A stretch of 64,000 nt of DNA, taken from the NCBI GenBank assembly GCA_032622095.1, contig CP136065.1, positions 246,511,474 through 246,575,473 of the forward strand, given 5' to 3'. The translations under genes were made by a program, and so were the position numbers. Below, one piece after another: positions 35,020 through 48,199 of this stretch. The notes under the pieces are model-generated. The model was not told the origin of the DNA and searched no databases. It saw only the letters and a program-made list of their open reading frames with translations. The first letter of the stretch is position 1; each line of letters opens with the position of its first letter. This DNA comes from Siphonodentalium dalli (Eukaryota; Mollusca; Scaphopoda; Gadilida; Siphonodentaliidae).

Positions 35020-36640
35020 GAACATATCTTGAAATTATCAGAAAACTTTAAAAATGTTGTGGTGAGGTAATCCCATCATGGTTAGCATGTAGTGTTGAGG
35101 TGGTCCCATGGTTACCAACTTGGAATGTCATGGTGTAAAGAAGTCACTTGCTAAAATCCCGCTGGCTGTCATTTGAACATCACACTTTCTTGTCGCCTTC
35201 CACAAGCGACTCAAACTGGGATGCTTGCCTGTAAAAAAGGCTGTAATGAATCATTCCTGCTATGATATGATAAGTATCATGATTATTGCTCACAATTTGA
35301 TATGCATATCGCGATTCTTATTATTGAAATTGTAACCCGCAGTGACGAATAGTGGCCTGAATGATAATTCCATTTGTAATAGCATACCATTCCATGTGAA
35401 AGCTTAAATAGCCTCACGAAAACAACTGAATTTATACTTTAGCTTCAGTTGGACATGTTGGATTTCAGAGTAATGTATAATTTATGGATTTTAGTCATCG
35501 TTTGCATGAGCTATAAGCCACATGTGGTGCTGTATTAAGTATTATGAACTGCTTTGTTGGTATAATATCAATGTTTGGAAACAATTCACAATATCACAGA
35601 CATATTTAAAACAATACCTTAATGTCACAGACATACTTAAAATGATACAGAATATCACAAACATATTTAAAACAATAAGACATATTTAAAACAATAAGAC
35701 ATATTTAAAACAATAAGACATATTTAAAACAATACACAATGTCACAGACAAACTTGCTCAAAAAAATTGCTCATCAAGAAATAGCTTAAAACAGATGGCG
35801 AAATTTTGGTGTGAAAAAAACAGACAATTGAAACATGACAATCTATCTTGAAATTATCAAAAACTATACACCATGTGATGCTTTAATTTAATTAATAATT
35901 TAATAATTCAGTCAAATAAGTACTGAAAAAATCACCTCATAATTAATTTAATAATTTAGTCAATTATTGACTTTGAAAAAATTACCTCAGAATTAATTTA
36001 ATAATTTAGTCAAATAATTAACTTAATAATTTAATTAAATAATTAGTTAATTTAATACTTTCGTGAAAATATTAATCCCTTCTTAAATCTAGCAAAATTC
36101 CTTATTTAAATTGTCACAAATTTCTGATTTTGTTATATTTTACTTTTAAAACACTGACTCGATCTATTTCAGATATAAGATTAAGGGGCGATTTCGCTAA
36201 GGTGGATGAAAAACATGTGCATGGTGTTCTGAATTTAATCCACACCTTGGCATCTTGTAAGCCCAGTCCTTGATTTGGGATTCTAACTTTCATTCATGGT
36301 ATCAGTAATTAACATATTAAATCAGGTTTTAATTTTGATGAGAAAACCATCAACTATTCAGCGTACTTGAAAATGACTCAGTTACATAATAATGCTTTGG
36401 CGAGGAGTTGATAATGTCAATGAAATGTAGTTCTAGTTATCATATTCAACAGGTTGGTGCTGAAAATATTTATTAAATGGTATTATTTCTGCTGAATAGA
36501 TGGTCTCAAGTGACAGGTGTGAAATAAACTAGTGACTAAGTAAAGCTTAACAAAACTCCTATATTAATCATTATATAGTCATTATGTCAACACTAAAGGA
36601 GGGTAAATTTTTACTTTTGTCTTTGTTCATGTCGCACTGT
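35020..36640. repeat. Intergenic AT-rich DNA with two short tandem patches
   Basis: 35590-35745 repeats ACATATTTAAAACAATA. 35885-36065 repeats AATTTAATAATTTAGTCAAA. The stretches before, between and after show no gene. Confidence 0.65.
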
Positions 36641-36649
36641 TCCATATTT

Positions 36650-37345
36650 TATCACACATATCATCCAATATTCTTACATGATACATGTCTCTATTATACA
36701 TTCACGATACATGACTAATATTTAGTTATACCATTGCATGATACATGACTATTATACTGTTCTACCATTGTACGATACATGACTATTATAGGGTTTTATT
36801 ATATGACTCAATATTTTCACTAAATACCACCATTGTTTGGTGATGGTTTTCTGATTAATCGGATCATGATAGTATCGTGATCCGATTCCATACCATGCGT
36901 TTCTGAGTCAGAACGAGGCTCCTGAACTATTTTCAATTGAGACACTTCTTAAAATTGTTGTTGATTAAATTGTTGCGATTCGTTCATTAAATTTGAATTC
37001 AACTTGTCACCCTTTTCGCAATAAAATTTCTGAGAATAATTAAGTCCAATTGGTCATATAATAAACATATTATTACTACAGTGAAGTGATGCGAGTCTCC
37101 ACATCACGTCTCGTTGAGAAGGTGAGATCACGGATCAGACTCGCAGCCTACGGCAGCTCATCTGATCCGTGATATCACCTTCTCAATTCGGCGTGATATG
37201 GAGACTCAGATCACTTCACTGTAGTGATAATCTCTTATACCATTGTATGATACATGACTATTATACAGTATACCATTGTATAATATGTATCTATTGTACG
37301 GTATACCATTTTACAATACATGTCTATTTATATGGTTATACCATG
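36650..37345. repeat. ATACATGACTATTATAC tandem region with inserted hairpin MITE
   Basis: Repeats of TACCATTGTAYGATACATGA at about 36700-36790 and 37240-37345. Between them, 37075-37228 is a hairpin with ends ACTACAGTGAAGTGAT and ATCACTTCACTGTAGT and inner arms GAGAAGGTGA/TCACCTTCTC. The MITE therefore lies near or inside the tandem array. Confidence 0.75.
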
Positions 37346-38105
37346 GTACTTACATTGTTTAGGGTTTCTCTTGATAGTCGTCATTTTTGCCACAGGACAT
37401 GCACAAAAAACAACATAACAATTATTACCCATCATTCTGCTACAACTCTTTCTCGTTAACCGCGGAAAGGAGAAAAATGCTCCAAGAATATGAAGAGAAA
37501 AGATCTTATTGTACTTATTTTTGTATAATAATTAATTACAAGTTTACTTACAATTATTTGAATTGTGTGTCAATAAGGGTAACTCTGTTTATTTATTACA
37601 GAGTTGTAAAAGCCAATGTTCAACCCCGAACTGTGATTGCTAATTATTATTATCCGCCATTGCCCAATTCCAATTTTGGTTATCAGCTGATCAATTCTTT
37701 GATTGGTGACACAGTGACCCATTTACAGTGTGGCTCACTTAGATGCCAATTCTATTGTATTGAAGAGGGTTATATCTAAAAATTGTTGTCAGTCCCTTTG
37801 TCTGTTTCCTAGTTTTGGCTGATGTTTTTTGAATTTGTTATTTGTTCATTTTGCATTCAGTGTTTGTTGTTGGATGTGATGTATCAGCAATAACTTACCT
37901 TTCACCATTAATCAACATGATTTGACTCATTTCTATCACCTGAAAAGGCAATCAAAATGAGAGTTTCCTGCATTATATTTGGTTCTACGAAATCAGTGGT
38001 CACTCTGTTTAAAGACGTATTCAGCATTCAAGACCCCATTTAAAACAACACAAAATATAATTTATTATTATCCATCCCTTAACTAACACCATTTCCGATT
38101 GGGCA
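37346..38105. other. Intergenic, nothing recognised
   Basis: Open frames of 96-130 codons overlap here, but they have no family resemblance and biased composition. I do not call a gene. Confidence 0.4.
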
Positions 38106-38280
38106 AAAGCCACCACGTGATAGTCCTGGAAAAAGTCATATTGGACTCCCGAAAGTCATCCCGACTGTACAATATCACTTTTTTATTGGGACTCCGTGAT
38201 GTCACGAATGAACTCTATTGCGAAATGAATCGGTGAAATTGTGATGCGCGCGCGCGACACTGATGGATTTTAGCAGACGT

Positions 38281-38404
38281 TTCACTTCCGCATTGAGTTT
38301 TTTCTTGTACTCGTCCAGGTTGTGTTGAAAAGTCATGGACTCGACACTGGCGTGTCTCGTCCAATATGACTTTTCACCACAACCTGGACTCGTACAAGAA
38401 AAAC
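38281..38404. mobile_element. Hairpin with ~50-bp arms
   Basis: TTTTTCTTGTACTCGTCCAG on the left arm returns inverted as CTGGACTCGTACAAGAAAAA. The loop is near TCGACACTGGCGTGTC. Neighbouring 38125-38165 (GTCATATTGGACTCCCG) looks like a further related arm. Confidence 0.75.
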
Positions 38405-38807
38405 ACATACTGTACACAACATTGTATAATAACTTTATAGCATCACATTTCCCTTTGTTTAATATTGAAAACCAAATGCAACATACTCTTCCAGTACATT
38501 TGGTCTGTAAATCCCGCTATAAACTGGGGACTCATTGTAGATCATCTATATGTTCATCATTCATTAAAACAATTTCAGCCCATTATTTTCCCATTCACAA
38601 TGATTCACACACTTACTCTTACCAAAGTTTTCTTAATCCTTCCATCTTTATTGAGTTGTCTGTCCTTTCCAGCATTGTTGTTTATTTTTGCCCTATGCTT
38701 GTTGTACTTTGTCCGGGTGAACCCTAAATCTAGTATTGTCAATGTCAGAACCATAATTTAGGACCCTGTCGTTCTAGCACCAGGACTCACAAATTTTATT
38801 TGTTGCT
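38405..38807. other. Intergenic, nothing recognised
   Basis: An open frame with a hydrophobic stretch (38465-38761) has no recognisable homology and no good start context. Left uncalled. Confidence 0.35.
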
Positions 38808-38811
38808 TTAA

Positions 38812-39359
38812 CCCTTTCAGTGCCAAGTACAATTTTTGTATCAACCCATATTTCCTTGATCATTTTTCAAATTTATTGATTATAATAATATGATACATTG
38901 ATGGAAAGAGCTCTTAGAGGGGGGGGGGATGGATTGAAGGGACGGGAGTCTCAAGAAATAACTAGTCGTTGATAACAAAAACAATTATCTTCCTGATAAT
39001 AATACTGAATACGAGTCATGCGATGTGACAATGTTGTAAGATCACACGTGTGCTGACCCTTTGATGTTTCGTTTTGACGTCGGCAGGCTGTTAAATGTAG
39101 CCTTCAAAGAGCCGACACACCGCGTTTGATGTTGTTCCGTCAATCTCGGATTCATTTTAATTGACGGAGACAGATTAACCCTCTTATAGCCAGTTATAGC
39201 TGACCATCACAGTGATCATACACTATAATAGTGATGTTACGGTTAACCGACCACGGCAAATCCGTGACCGGTCACGGCCATAGTTGGTGGTTAACCGCAT
39301 AACCGTCCCAGCTCTACAAAACATAGTTGATACAAAAATCGTACTTGGCACTGAAAGGG
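38812..39359. mobile_element. Family R element, TTAA target site
   Basis: TTAA at 38808-38811 and 39360-39363. Ends CCCTTTCAGTGCCAAG and CTTGGCACTGAAAGGG. The right arm is interrupted by about 400 bases of other sequence, including a GGTTAACCG-rich patch. Confidence 0.82.
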
Positions 39360-39397
39360 TTAAATATCTGGTGATATGGGACTACCTAGACTGCTGT

Positions 39398-39735
39398 TTA
39401 CGGGATCCCCCAATCGTTGCTTGGTGATTATTACATGTATTGCATATATTATTTGTTACTAAATCAATAAATACTTATTTATTAGCGTAACTTGGTCAAA
39501 ATCTATGTGGAATTATGTCCAATGTTTGCACCATCAGATGTCAATGGTACCATATGCACTGAAAGTTTTCATTGGCACCAAACTAACACCATTTGGCACC
39601 AGTTTGGCAACAATGCTACCCTCAAAGGTTTTCATATTACCGGTAGTGTTTTCATTTCGGATTCATTCAGGCCTACATTGACCTGTAACACACCACAGTA
39701 TTTTCAATTAAATAATATCTCTTGTTTAATTTGTA
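39398..39735. repeat. Dispersed duplicate block, copy 1
   Basis: Contains CTTGGTCAAAATCTATGTGG, GTACCATATGCACTGAAAG and CATTTGGCACCAGTTTGGC. A second copy sits at about 44722-45028, inside a family R element. No coding function assigned. Confidence 0.88.
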
Positions 39736-39874
39736 TGAAATATACCAGGAACAAAGAGGATATAAATGAAACATATTGCAGGTATTTGTACTGATGTCTC
39801 ATTGTAGGAAATTCTATCAAATTAAATTTGGAGCCAAGTGATTTTGTTTGGTGCTAGAATCTTCGAAATCAGCA

Positions 39875-42731
39875 TCAAATATATGAGGAGGCCTTGTCGA
39901 AAATGTCCAGAAAGATAAATTAAATATATGACGAGACACTGTCTAAAAATGTCCAGAAAGATAAATTAAATATATGACGAGACACTGTGTAAAAATGTCC
40001 AGAAAGATAAATTAAATATATGACGAGACACTGTGTAAAAATGTCCAGAAAGATAAATTAAATATATGACGAGACACTGTGTAAAAATGTCCAGAAAGAT
40101 AAATTAAATATATGACGAGACACTGTCTAAAAATGTCCAGAAAGATAAATTAAATATATGACGAGACACTGTCTAAAAATGTCCAGAAAGATAAATTAAA
40201 TATATGACGAGACACTGTCTAAAAATGTCCAGAAAGATAAATTAAATATATGACGAGACACTGTCTAAAAATGTCCAGAAAGATAAATTAAATATATGAC
40301 GAGACACTGTCTAAAAATGTCCAGAAAGATAAATTAAATATATGACGAGACACTGTGTAAAAATGTCCAGAAAGATAAATTAAATATATGACGAGACACT
40401 GTGTAAAAATGTCCAGAAAGATAAATTAAATATATGACGAGACACTGTGTAAAAATGTCCAGAAAGATAAATTAAATATATGACGAGACACTGTCTAAAA
40501 ATGTCCAGAAAGATAAATTAAATATATGACGAGACACTGTCTAAAAATGTCCAGAAAGATAAATTAAATATATGACGAGACACTGTGTAAAAATGTCCAG
40601 AAAGATAAATTAAATATATGACGAGACACTGTCTAAAAATGTCCAGTAAGATACATTAAATATATGACGAGACACTGTCTAAAAATGTCCAGAAAGATAA
40701 ATTAAATATATGACGAGACACTGTCTAAAAATGTCCAGAAAGATAAATTAAATATATGACGAGACACTGTGTAAAAATGTCCAGAAAGATAAATTAAATA
40801 TATGACGAGACACTGTCTAAAAATGTCCAGTAAGATACATTAAATATATGACGAGACACTGTCTAAAAATGTCCAGAAAGATAAATTAAATATATGACGA
40901 GACACTGTCTAAAAATGTCCAGAAAGATAAATTAAATATATGACGAGACACTGTGTAAAAATGTCCCGAAAGATACATTAAATATATGACGAGACACTGT
41001 CTAAAAATGTCCAGAAAGATAAATTAAATATATGACGAGACACTGTCTAAAAATGTCCCGAAAGATACATTAAATATATGACGAGACACTGTCTAAAAAT
41101 GTCCAGAAAGATAAATTAAATATATGACGAGACACTATCTAAAAATGTCCAGAAAGATAAATTAAATATATGACGAGACACTGTGTAAAAATGTCCCGAA
41201 AGATACATTAAATATATGACGAGACACTGTCTAAAAATGTCCAGAAAGATAAATTAAATATATGACGAGACACTGTCTAAAAATGTCCAGAAAGATAAAT
41301 TAAATATATGACGAGACACTGTCTAAAAATGTCCAGAAAGATAAATTAAATATATGACGAGACACTGTGTAAAAATGTCCCGAAAGATACATTAAATATA
41401 TGACGAGACACTGTCTAAAAATGTCCAGAAAGATAAATTAAATATATGACGAGACACTGTCTAAAAATGTCCCGAAAGATAAATTAAATATATGACGAGA
41501 CACTGTCTAAAAATGTCCCGAAAGATAAATTAAATATATGACGAGACACTGTCTAAAAATGTCCCGAAAGATAAATTAAATATATGACGAGACACTGTCT
41601 AAAAATGTCCCGAAAGATAAATTAAATATATGACGAGACACTGTCTAAAAATGTCCCGAAAGATAAATTAAATATATGACGAGACACTGTCTAAAAATGT
41701 CCCGAAAGATAAATTAAATATATGACGAGACACTGTCTAAAAATGTCCAGAAAGATAAATTAAATATATGACGAGACACTGTCTAAAAATGTCCAGAAAG
41801 ATAAATTAAATATATGACGAGACACTGTCTAAAAATGTCCAGAAAGATAAATTAAATATATGACGAGACACTGTCTAAAAATGTCCAGAAAGATACATTA
41901 AATATATGACGAGACACTGTCTGAAAATGTCCCGAAAGATAAATTAAATATATAACGAGACACTGTCTAAAAATGTCCAGAAAGATAAATTAAATATATG
42001 ACGAGACACTGTCTAAAAATGTCCAGAAAGATAAATTAAATATATGACGAGACACTGTCTAAAAATGTCCAGAAAGATAAATTAAATATATGACGAGACA
42101 CTGTCTAAAAATGTCCCGAAAGATAAATTAAATATATGACGAGACACTGTCTAAAAATGTCCAGAAAGATAAATTAAATATATGACGAGACACTGTCTAA
42201 AAATGTCCAGTAAGATAAATTAAATATATGACGAGACACTGTCTAAAAATGTCCAGAAAGATAAATTAAATATATGACGAGACACTGTCTAAAAATGTCC
42301 AGAAAGATAAATTAAATATATGACGAGACACTGTCTAAAAATGTCCAGAAAGATAAATTAAATATATGACGAGACACTGTCTAAAAATGTCCAGAAAGAT
42401 ACATTAAATATATGACGAGACACTGTCTGAAAATGTCCCGAAAGATAAATTAAATATATAACGAGACACTGTCTAAAAATGTCCAGAAAGATAAATTAAA
42501 TATATGACGAGACACTGTCTAAAAATGTCCAGAAAGATAAATTAAATATATGACGAGACACTGTCTAAAAATGTCCAGAAAGATAAATTAAATATATGAC
42601 GAGACACTGTCTAAAAATGTCCCGAAAGATAAATTAAATATATGACGAGACACTGTCTAAAAATGTCCAGAAAGATAAATTAAATATATGACGAGACACT
42701 GTCTAAAAATGTCCCGAAAGATACATTAATG
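39875..42731. repeat. 46-bp minisatellite, about 62 copies
   Basis: Unit built on TATATGACGAGACACTGTCT, then AAAAATGTCCAGAAAGATAAATTAAA split across the repeat. Variants: GTCT/GTGT, CCAG/CCCG, AAATT/ACATT. The rare variant CTGAAAATGT occurs at 41921 and 42427, 506 bases (11 units) apart with matching neighbours. A CCAGTAAGATACATT variant recurs 184 bases (four units) apart near 40641 and 40825. Confidence 0.97.
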
Positions 42732-43060
42732 GACAATGATGGAGATTGGTAGTTTCCTCTAATGCTTTTACCAAAGTTTACAATCATATGATTTTTCACG
42801 ATTTGTGGAGTGATCTTTTGTTCGAAAACTGTGGTAAGAATATTAGAGAAAACTACCAAGAAAATTGGCTCAAATGGGGTATTATAGCTGGTCATATGCT
42901 CGTCACTATAAAATTATTTTGCCATCCTGGTGCCATGGGGGTCTATTTGAAATAATCTTTTGCCTGATATTTTTTTCAAAATCCGCAATTTTTATTTTGT
43001 GTACTCATCAACTTGAGACTAATTAATTCACGGCAGAATCTCTGTCTCTGGTATCGTTCA
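42732..43060. other. Intergenic with one short inverted repeat
   Basis: GGTAGTTTCCTCTAAT near 42751 and ATTAGAGAAAACTACC near 42841 are imperfect inverses. No gene recognised. Confidence 0.5.
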
Positions 43061-43305
43061 TCTGAAGTTATCATCTGTAACTCATATTACTGAGATGTAA
43101 ACTGAAGTTATCATCTGTAACTCATATTACTGAGATGTAAACTGAAGTTATCATCTGTAACTCATATTGCTGAGATGTAAACTGAAGTTATCATCTGTAA
43201 CTCATATTGCTGAGGTGTAAACTGAAGTTATCATCTGTAACTCATATTGCTGAGATGTAAACTGAATTTATCATCTGTAACTAATATTGCTGAGGTGTAA
43301 ACACT
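43061..43305. repeat. 40-bp minisatellite, 6 copies
   Basis: Unit ACTGAAGTTATCATCTGTAA followed by CTCATATTGCTGAGATGTAA, nearly perfect. Confidence 0.95.
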
Positions 43306-43343
43306 CTTCTGTGCTACACCACACAAGCTATACATATTAGGAG

Positions 43344-43802
43344 CAAGCCTGAGTTTAGTGTGCCTGTCATTTGCAGAATGAGATCCCCAGAAGGTGAATT
43401 TAGTGGCGCTATCCCGCATATCGGGCTAGCATCATTAAATTAACCCTCTGGGGACCTCATTCTGCTTAGGCCTCATCTTCTCTGGAAAGTTTCTTTATTA
43501 TCAAATTTCTATAGAAATGGATTTACATAGATGCTATCTCTTTTTTAGTTTAGTTTCTCTATAACCTAAAATTGGCAGACGACACATTGCATAATTGAGG
43601 TTCCCATGGATGTACATCACTATATTCACCATTTGGGAACTTCAATCTGAGTCTATGTATCCCGTAGCAGATGAGGCCATGCAGAATGAGGTCCCCAGAG
43701 CATAAATTTGGTGATGCTAGCCCGCTATGTGGGATAGTGTCACTAAATTCACCCTCTGGGGACCTCATTCTGCAAATGACAGGCACACTAAACTCAGGTT
43801 TG
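43344..43802. mobile_element. Family C element (CAAGCCTGAG subtype)
   Basis: Ends CAAGCCTGAGTTTAGTG and CACTAAACTCAGGTTTG, with both hairpins and the long core. Flanking octamers do not match. Confidence 0.82.
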
Positions 43803-44210
43803 CCCACCCTGCTGCTGTTATGTTTCTTCATGTGGTGCATTTTATAAAGATTTGTTAACATATTGATCATATTTATTTATCACACACTCACACACAACAT
43901 GTATATATAAACCAGGGTTCCCACTGATTCATTCTTGAAAAGTCTTTCTTTCTGTCCTTGAAAAGTACTTTAATTTAAGTATCTTTTCTTTAAAAAATAT
44001 TTGGAATTGAGATAAATATTGTGTTTGGAACACATTATGCTGTATTTCCAATCAGAAAAAGAAAGTGATGATTGTACGTAAATTAATTATAGCTGATGGA
44101 TTATCTCTTTAAATAACAAATTTAGATAGTTTCATGGGTATGAAATAATACTTATGAGTTGCAAATCCCTGCCCAGAAACGATTCTATCACAAAATGAGT
44201 TGTTGGGATA
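43803..44210. other. Intergenic, nothing recognised
   Basis: AT-rich, no structure noted. Confidence 0.4.
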
Positions 44211-44406
44211 TACAGTAATGCCCTAAGTTAGTAATCGAGTAATTTTTCAGGATTTAGTCGGAAATATGGCATGTTGCCATTTATCGGAAAGCTCTCACTG
44301 AGAGCTTTCCGATGAATGGCAACAAGACATATTTCCGACTAAATCCTGAAAAATTACCCATAATTCTGCTGTGGTTAAGAAGTCGATTACTTAGGGCATT
44401 ACTGTA
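44211..44406. mobile_element. Family F palindromic MITE
   Basis: TACAGTAATGCCCTAA to TTAGGGCATTACTGTA. Centre GAAAGCTCTCACTGAGAGCT. The most symmetrical of the three copies. Confidence 0.88.
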
Positions 44407-44545
44407 TTTCATTATTTGAATAGCTTGCTGATATCTTAGGAAAATACAGAAAAAAACGAATGTTGAAATTGCCAGGTGTGATGTCTTGACACCATTTTCG
44501 AGAAAATTATGATGTTGATTCCCAGCCCTGACGGCAATATTTTAA

Positions 44546-45136
44546 CCCTTTCAGTGCCAAGTCCGATTTTTGTATCAACCCATATTTCCTTGATCATTTT
44601 TCAAATTTATTGATTATAATAATGTGATACATTGATTGCTCTTTCCATCAATGTATCACATTATTATAATCTATAAATTTGAAAAATGATCAAGGAAATA
44701 TGGGTTGATACAAAAATAGGGATCCCCAATCTTTGCTTGGTGATTATTACATATATTTGTTACTAAATCAATAAATACTTATTTATTAGTGTAACTTGGT
44801 CAAAATCTATGTGGAATTATGTCCAATGTTTGCGCCATCAGATGTCAATGGTACCATATGCACTGAAAGTTTTCATTGGCACCAAATTACACCATTTGGC
44901 ACCAGTTTGGCAACAATGCTATCCCCAAAGGTTTTCATATTAGTGTTTTCATTTCGGATTCATTCAGGCCTACATTGACCTGTAACACACCACAGTAATT
45001 CAATTTAAAAATATCTCTCTTGTTTAATTTGTAAGAGCTCTTTCCATCAATGTATCACATTATTATAATCAATAAATTTGAAAAATGATCAAGGAAATAT
45101 GTGTTGAAACAAAAATCGGACTTGGCACTGAAAGGG
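44546..45136. mobile_element. Family R element carrying a captured block
   Basis: TTAA at 44542-44545 and 45137-45140. Ends CCCTTTCAGTGCCAAGTCC and its inverse. A hairpin of about 160 bases is followed by a ~300-base block matching 39398-39735, then a second copy of the right arm (GAAAAATGATCAAGGAAATA occurs twice). Confidence 0.85.
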
Positions 45137-45140
45137 TTAA

Positions 45141-46490
45141 ATTGGTTGGAATTATATAATACAATTTCTGTTTTTGGAGTAAAATATTACTATGTCCAAT
45201 AGTCCCTTTAACAATGTCCTTAGTCTTAAATATTCCACAGATTAGATTTGATTCTCAGATATCGGTGGGAACCCTGTCTTGGTAAACACATATGTATATA
45301 TATGGGGGGTATAAATGTGTGAATGACGCCATTATGATGGGGATGGAAGTGGGTGTGATAGTGGTAAATTCTTTTTATGGACACACATTATTTATTAGAT
45401 CATTTATTTTGTAATATATTGTTAGTTTCATTTCATACTAATATATATTTTCAATAAATGTTTTATCAAACACACTGATTTTACTTTGAATATATATAAC
45501 ATTGTATTCTGGAACATGTCCCAAGTAGACTTTAAAGGCACGGATGGCCTTCGCGATTGGTATTGCTGTTAAAAAAGTCACATCCTTTAAAACTGCCATA
45601 AACATAAAGAATATTAAAATATAGACAGATTTTGTTCTTGTACCAATCATAACTATCGCATAAATAGCATGCTATTGTCAAGATCGTATGCCTTGTTAGT
45701 AAACATAAGCCATATTATGATGCAGTACAGTGTGTAGTGTGCAATATGCAAAACACTCAACACCAGGGAGACCCCACTTGGTACTTTGGTCAAAATTGAC
45801 ACCATATTGTTTGCAACATACTGATATAGCGCTTGCTAATCCTCATCACTCAAGATTTTGATGTTGAATGGGTCATCGTGAATCTTTCTATACCCAAAAA
45901 ATTGCCACCGTATTGAGTGTTTTGCTTATCGCACACTCTTTATGTACTATATATAAACAAACGCTGACAAATGCTCCGTTCACACAAAGTGTGTTTTGTG
46001 TGTAATATCACATTCATACAATCATTATACTATACTATTAGTATATTCTTGAGGGAATTCATAATTTGATAACTTTTATTTAAAACCTACAAACAAGGCC
46101 ATGCATTCCTTTAGAATGAGCATGATGGTACATGTTTATACTTATAGTCAAAGATTTGGGACATGTAGCATGCAGCAAAGAACACAAGGGTCGTCCCTGT
46201 CTGAAGACGAAGCCTTCTAAAAGTGGGAGGAGTGATAAATGAACACCATAGCCTGAATTTAGATCTCCACTTATTTCACAATATGACTGTTGAAAGTGAC
46301 ATTAAACCCAAACTAGAGATGGGCCTGTCCCAGTTGGGACTAAGGTATATCCCCGCACTCAACATGTTATTTGAATGTAGTAGCCATTACTATATATTGG
46401 GCACTGAAATTATGTGAACAGGTAACCCTAAATCCCCAAGCCCTAACACTAATCTTGAACCTCTTAACCCTTAATCCTAATCCTAAAACC
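45141..46490. other. Intergenic, nothing recognised
   Basis: 46425-46485 is a degenerate CCCTAA-like patch (CCCTAAATCC, CCCTAACACTAATC, CCTAATCCTAAAACC), which could be a relic of telomere-type repeats. No gene. Confidence 0.4.
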
Positions 46491-46494
46491 TATT

Positions 46495-46842
46495 GACTGA
46501 AAAATGTAGAAATAAAAGCTCGGACAAAATTATGCATTTTGAGAAGATTTTGTAAGTTGAAAAAGGGGGCTAACTCCAAAAAAAATCGGACAGACCTCAT
46601 AATCAAATTATGCATTTTGAGAAGATTATGTAAGTTGAAAAAGGGGGCTAACTCCACCAAAAAAAATCGGACAGACCACAGGTTTTCAAGGTACTAAATA
46701 TCTGTGCCGAGTTTCAAAAATATTGACCAGAAAATGTAGGAATAAAAGCTCGGGGACAAAATTGTGTCCACGGACGGACAAGCTGATTTCCAGTATACCC
46801 CCCCCCCCCACAACTCGTTGCGGGGGGGGGGGGGGTATAATT
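46495..46842. repeat. Dispersed repeat with internal duplication and C/G homopolymer hairpin
   Basis: Two copies of GTTGAAAAAGGGGGCTAACT are followed by CGGACGGACAAGCTGATTTC, CAGTATAC, a C run, CAACTCGTTG and a G run. The same CGGACGGACAAGCTG/CAGTATAC family appears inverted in the sideroflexin intron (52650-52760). Confidence 0.75.
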
Positions 46843-47370
46843 AACTAACTAATCTTTATATATCCTGATTTTGAAAACAAATTTGTTTTAGATGCTATAT
46901 TTGGATTTAATTATAAGGAACATCAAGATGACCGAAAAAATTCTTTTCTTTAGAGTTATTGCTTCTTTCTTGACTGAAAATAACTTGAATTCCATCGAGA
47001 TATGGGTACTCCTCATACAACCTCATACAATTTGCATGATATAGACTTATTCCTTGCGGACATTGTTACAAGTTGAAGTTGTGTGATTTTTATGTTGAGC
47101 TCAGTGTTCAGTTTGCCTGATATATTTGTCCCTCAGTTCTTAAATTTGAAAGTTTTTAATAGATAGTCATTTGTGGGTGCCTTAATGGTGTGACACACTC
47201 CTCCTGGACTGTTAATTGTTCTGAATCATGAGTTCAGTCCGTCCATCTCATGGGTAGCTGAGGAATTAGGCATACAACAGTTACTGTCAAAAGGAATGTT
47301 TTATGTATATTATGAATTTTCACAGGCTTCAGTTGAAGAAAATAAACCCGACAGATGAATATGATTGCAG
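46843..47370. other. Intergenic, nothing recognised
   Basis: No structure noted. Confidence 0.35.
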
Positions 47371-47803
47371 CGTGTCTGTCATTTGCAGAATGAGGTCCCC
47401 AGAGGGATAATTTAGTGATGCTATCCTGCATAGCGGGCTAGCATCACTAAATTCACCCTCTGGGGACCTCATTCTGCTTAGGCCCTCAACTGATATGGCA
47501 GACCTAGGATCAGATTGAAGTTCCCCAGTTGAAGTTGGTGATGTTCACCCATTGGGCACCTCAATTATGAATTTTATCTTCTGCAAATTAGGGGATATAG
47601 AAACTTCCTAGAAGGGAAATGTAACTTAAAACAATCTTAATTTGATACTATAGATACTTTCCCAGAAGATGAAGCCTAAGTAGAATGAGGTCTCCAGAGG
47701 ATGAATTTGGTGATATGCTAGCTCACTGCGCGGGATAGCATCACTAAATTCACCCTCTGGGGACCTCATTCTGCAAATGACAGACACACTATTTGCAGGC
47801 TTG
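47371..47803. mobile_element. Family C element, left tip lost
   Basis: Starts at GTGTCTGTCATTTGCAG and ends CACTATTTGCAGGCTTG. Flanks GATTGCAG and GGTTGCAG agree at seven of eight positions. Central core in the inverse orientation to the 2573 copy. Confidence 0.8.
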
Positions 47804-48199
47804 GGTTGCAGGCATTTTATATCGACTGTTTATCACTGTTTATTGTCGGCTCAGTCTGATTAAAACTAGACTGCATGTTGTCAGCTTTGCTACCTTTCAA
47901 ATGTTTTAACGTAAAACGCTGTGCCCACTAATATTTGTAAAATATAGCCTCTTATTGACATATGAATTTTTCAAAAGTGGCACTCTTTAACGGCGCACTG
48001 AGAAAAGAATCCAGGACAATATGACTAACTTAGGGTTAGTTACAAGTACATGTAGTCATTTTGACAAACCCATACCCTTTTGCAAGTTGCTATGAATAAT
48101 TCTGTCCTTAGTCATAGTGACTAAGTTACACAAAGAATATTTACAACCTGCAGTGTTTTGAGATAATGCATATTTTTTTGATTGGGTGAGATTAGAATC

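Noticed and set aside
37387-37779. 130-codon frame in intergenic DNA
   Set aside because: Biased Asn/Tyr/Ile composition, no recognisable domain, no splice or promoter context.
39492-39794. 100-codon frame repeated at 44796-44978
   Set aside because: The second copy is frame-shifted and shortened, so the DNA block is duplicated but not a conserved protein.
39875-42731. CRISPR-like array
   Set aside because: The repeats are contiguous 46-bp units without unique spacers, in an animal genome.
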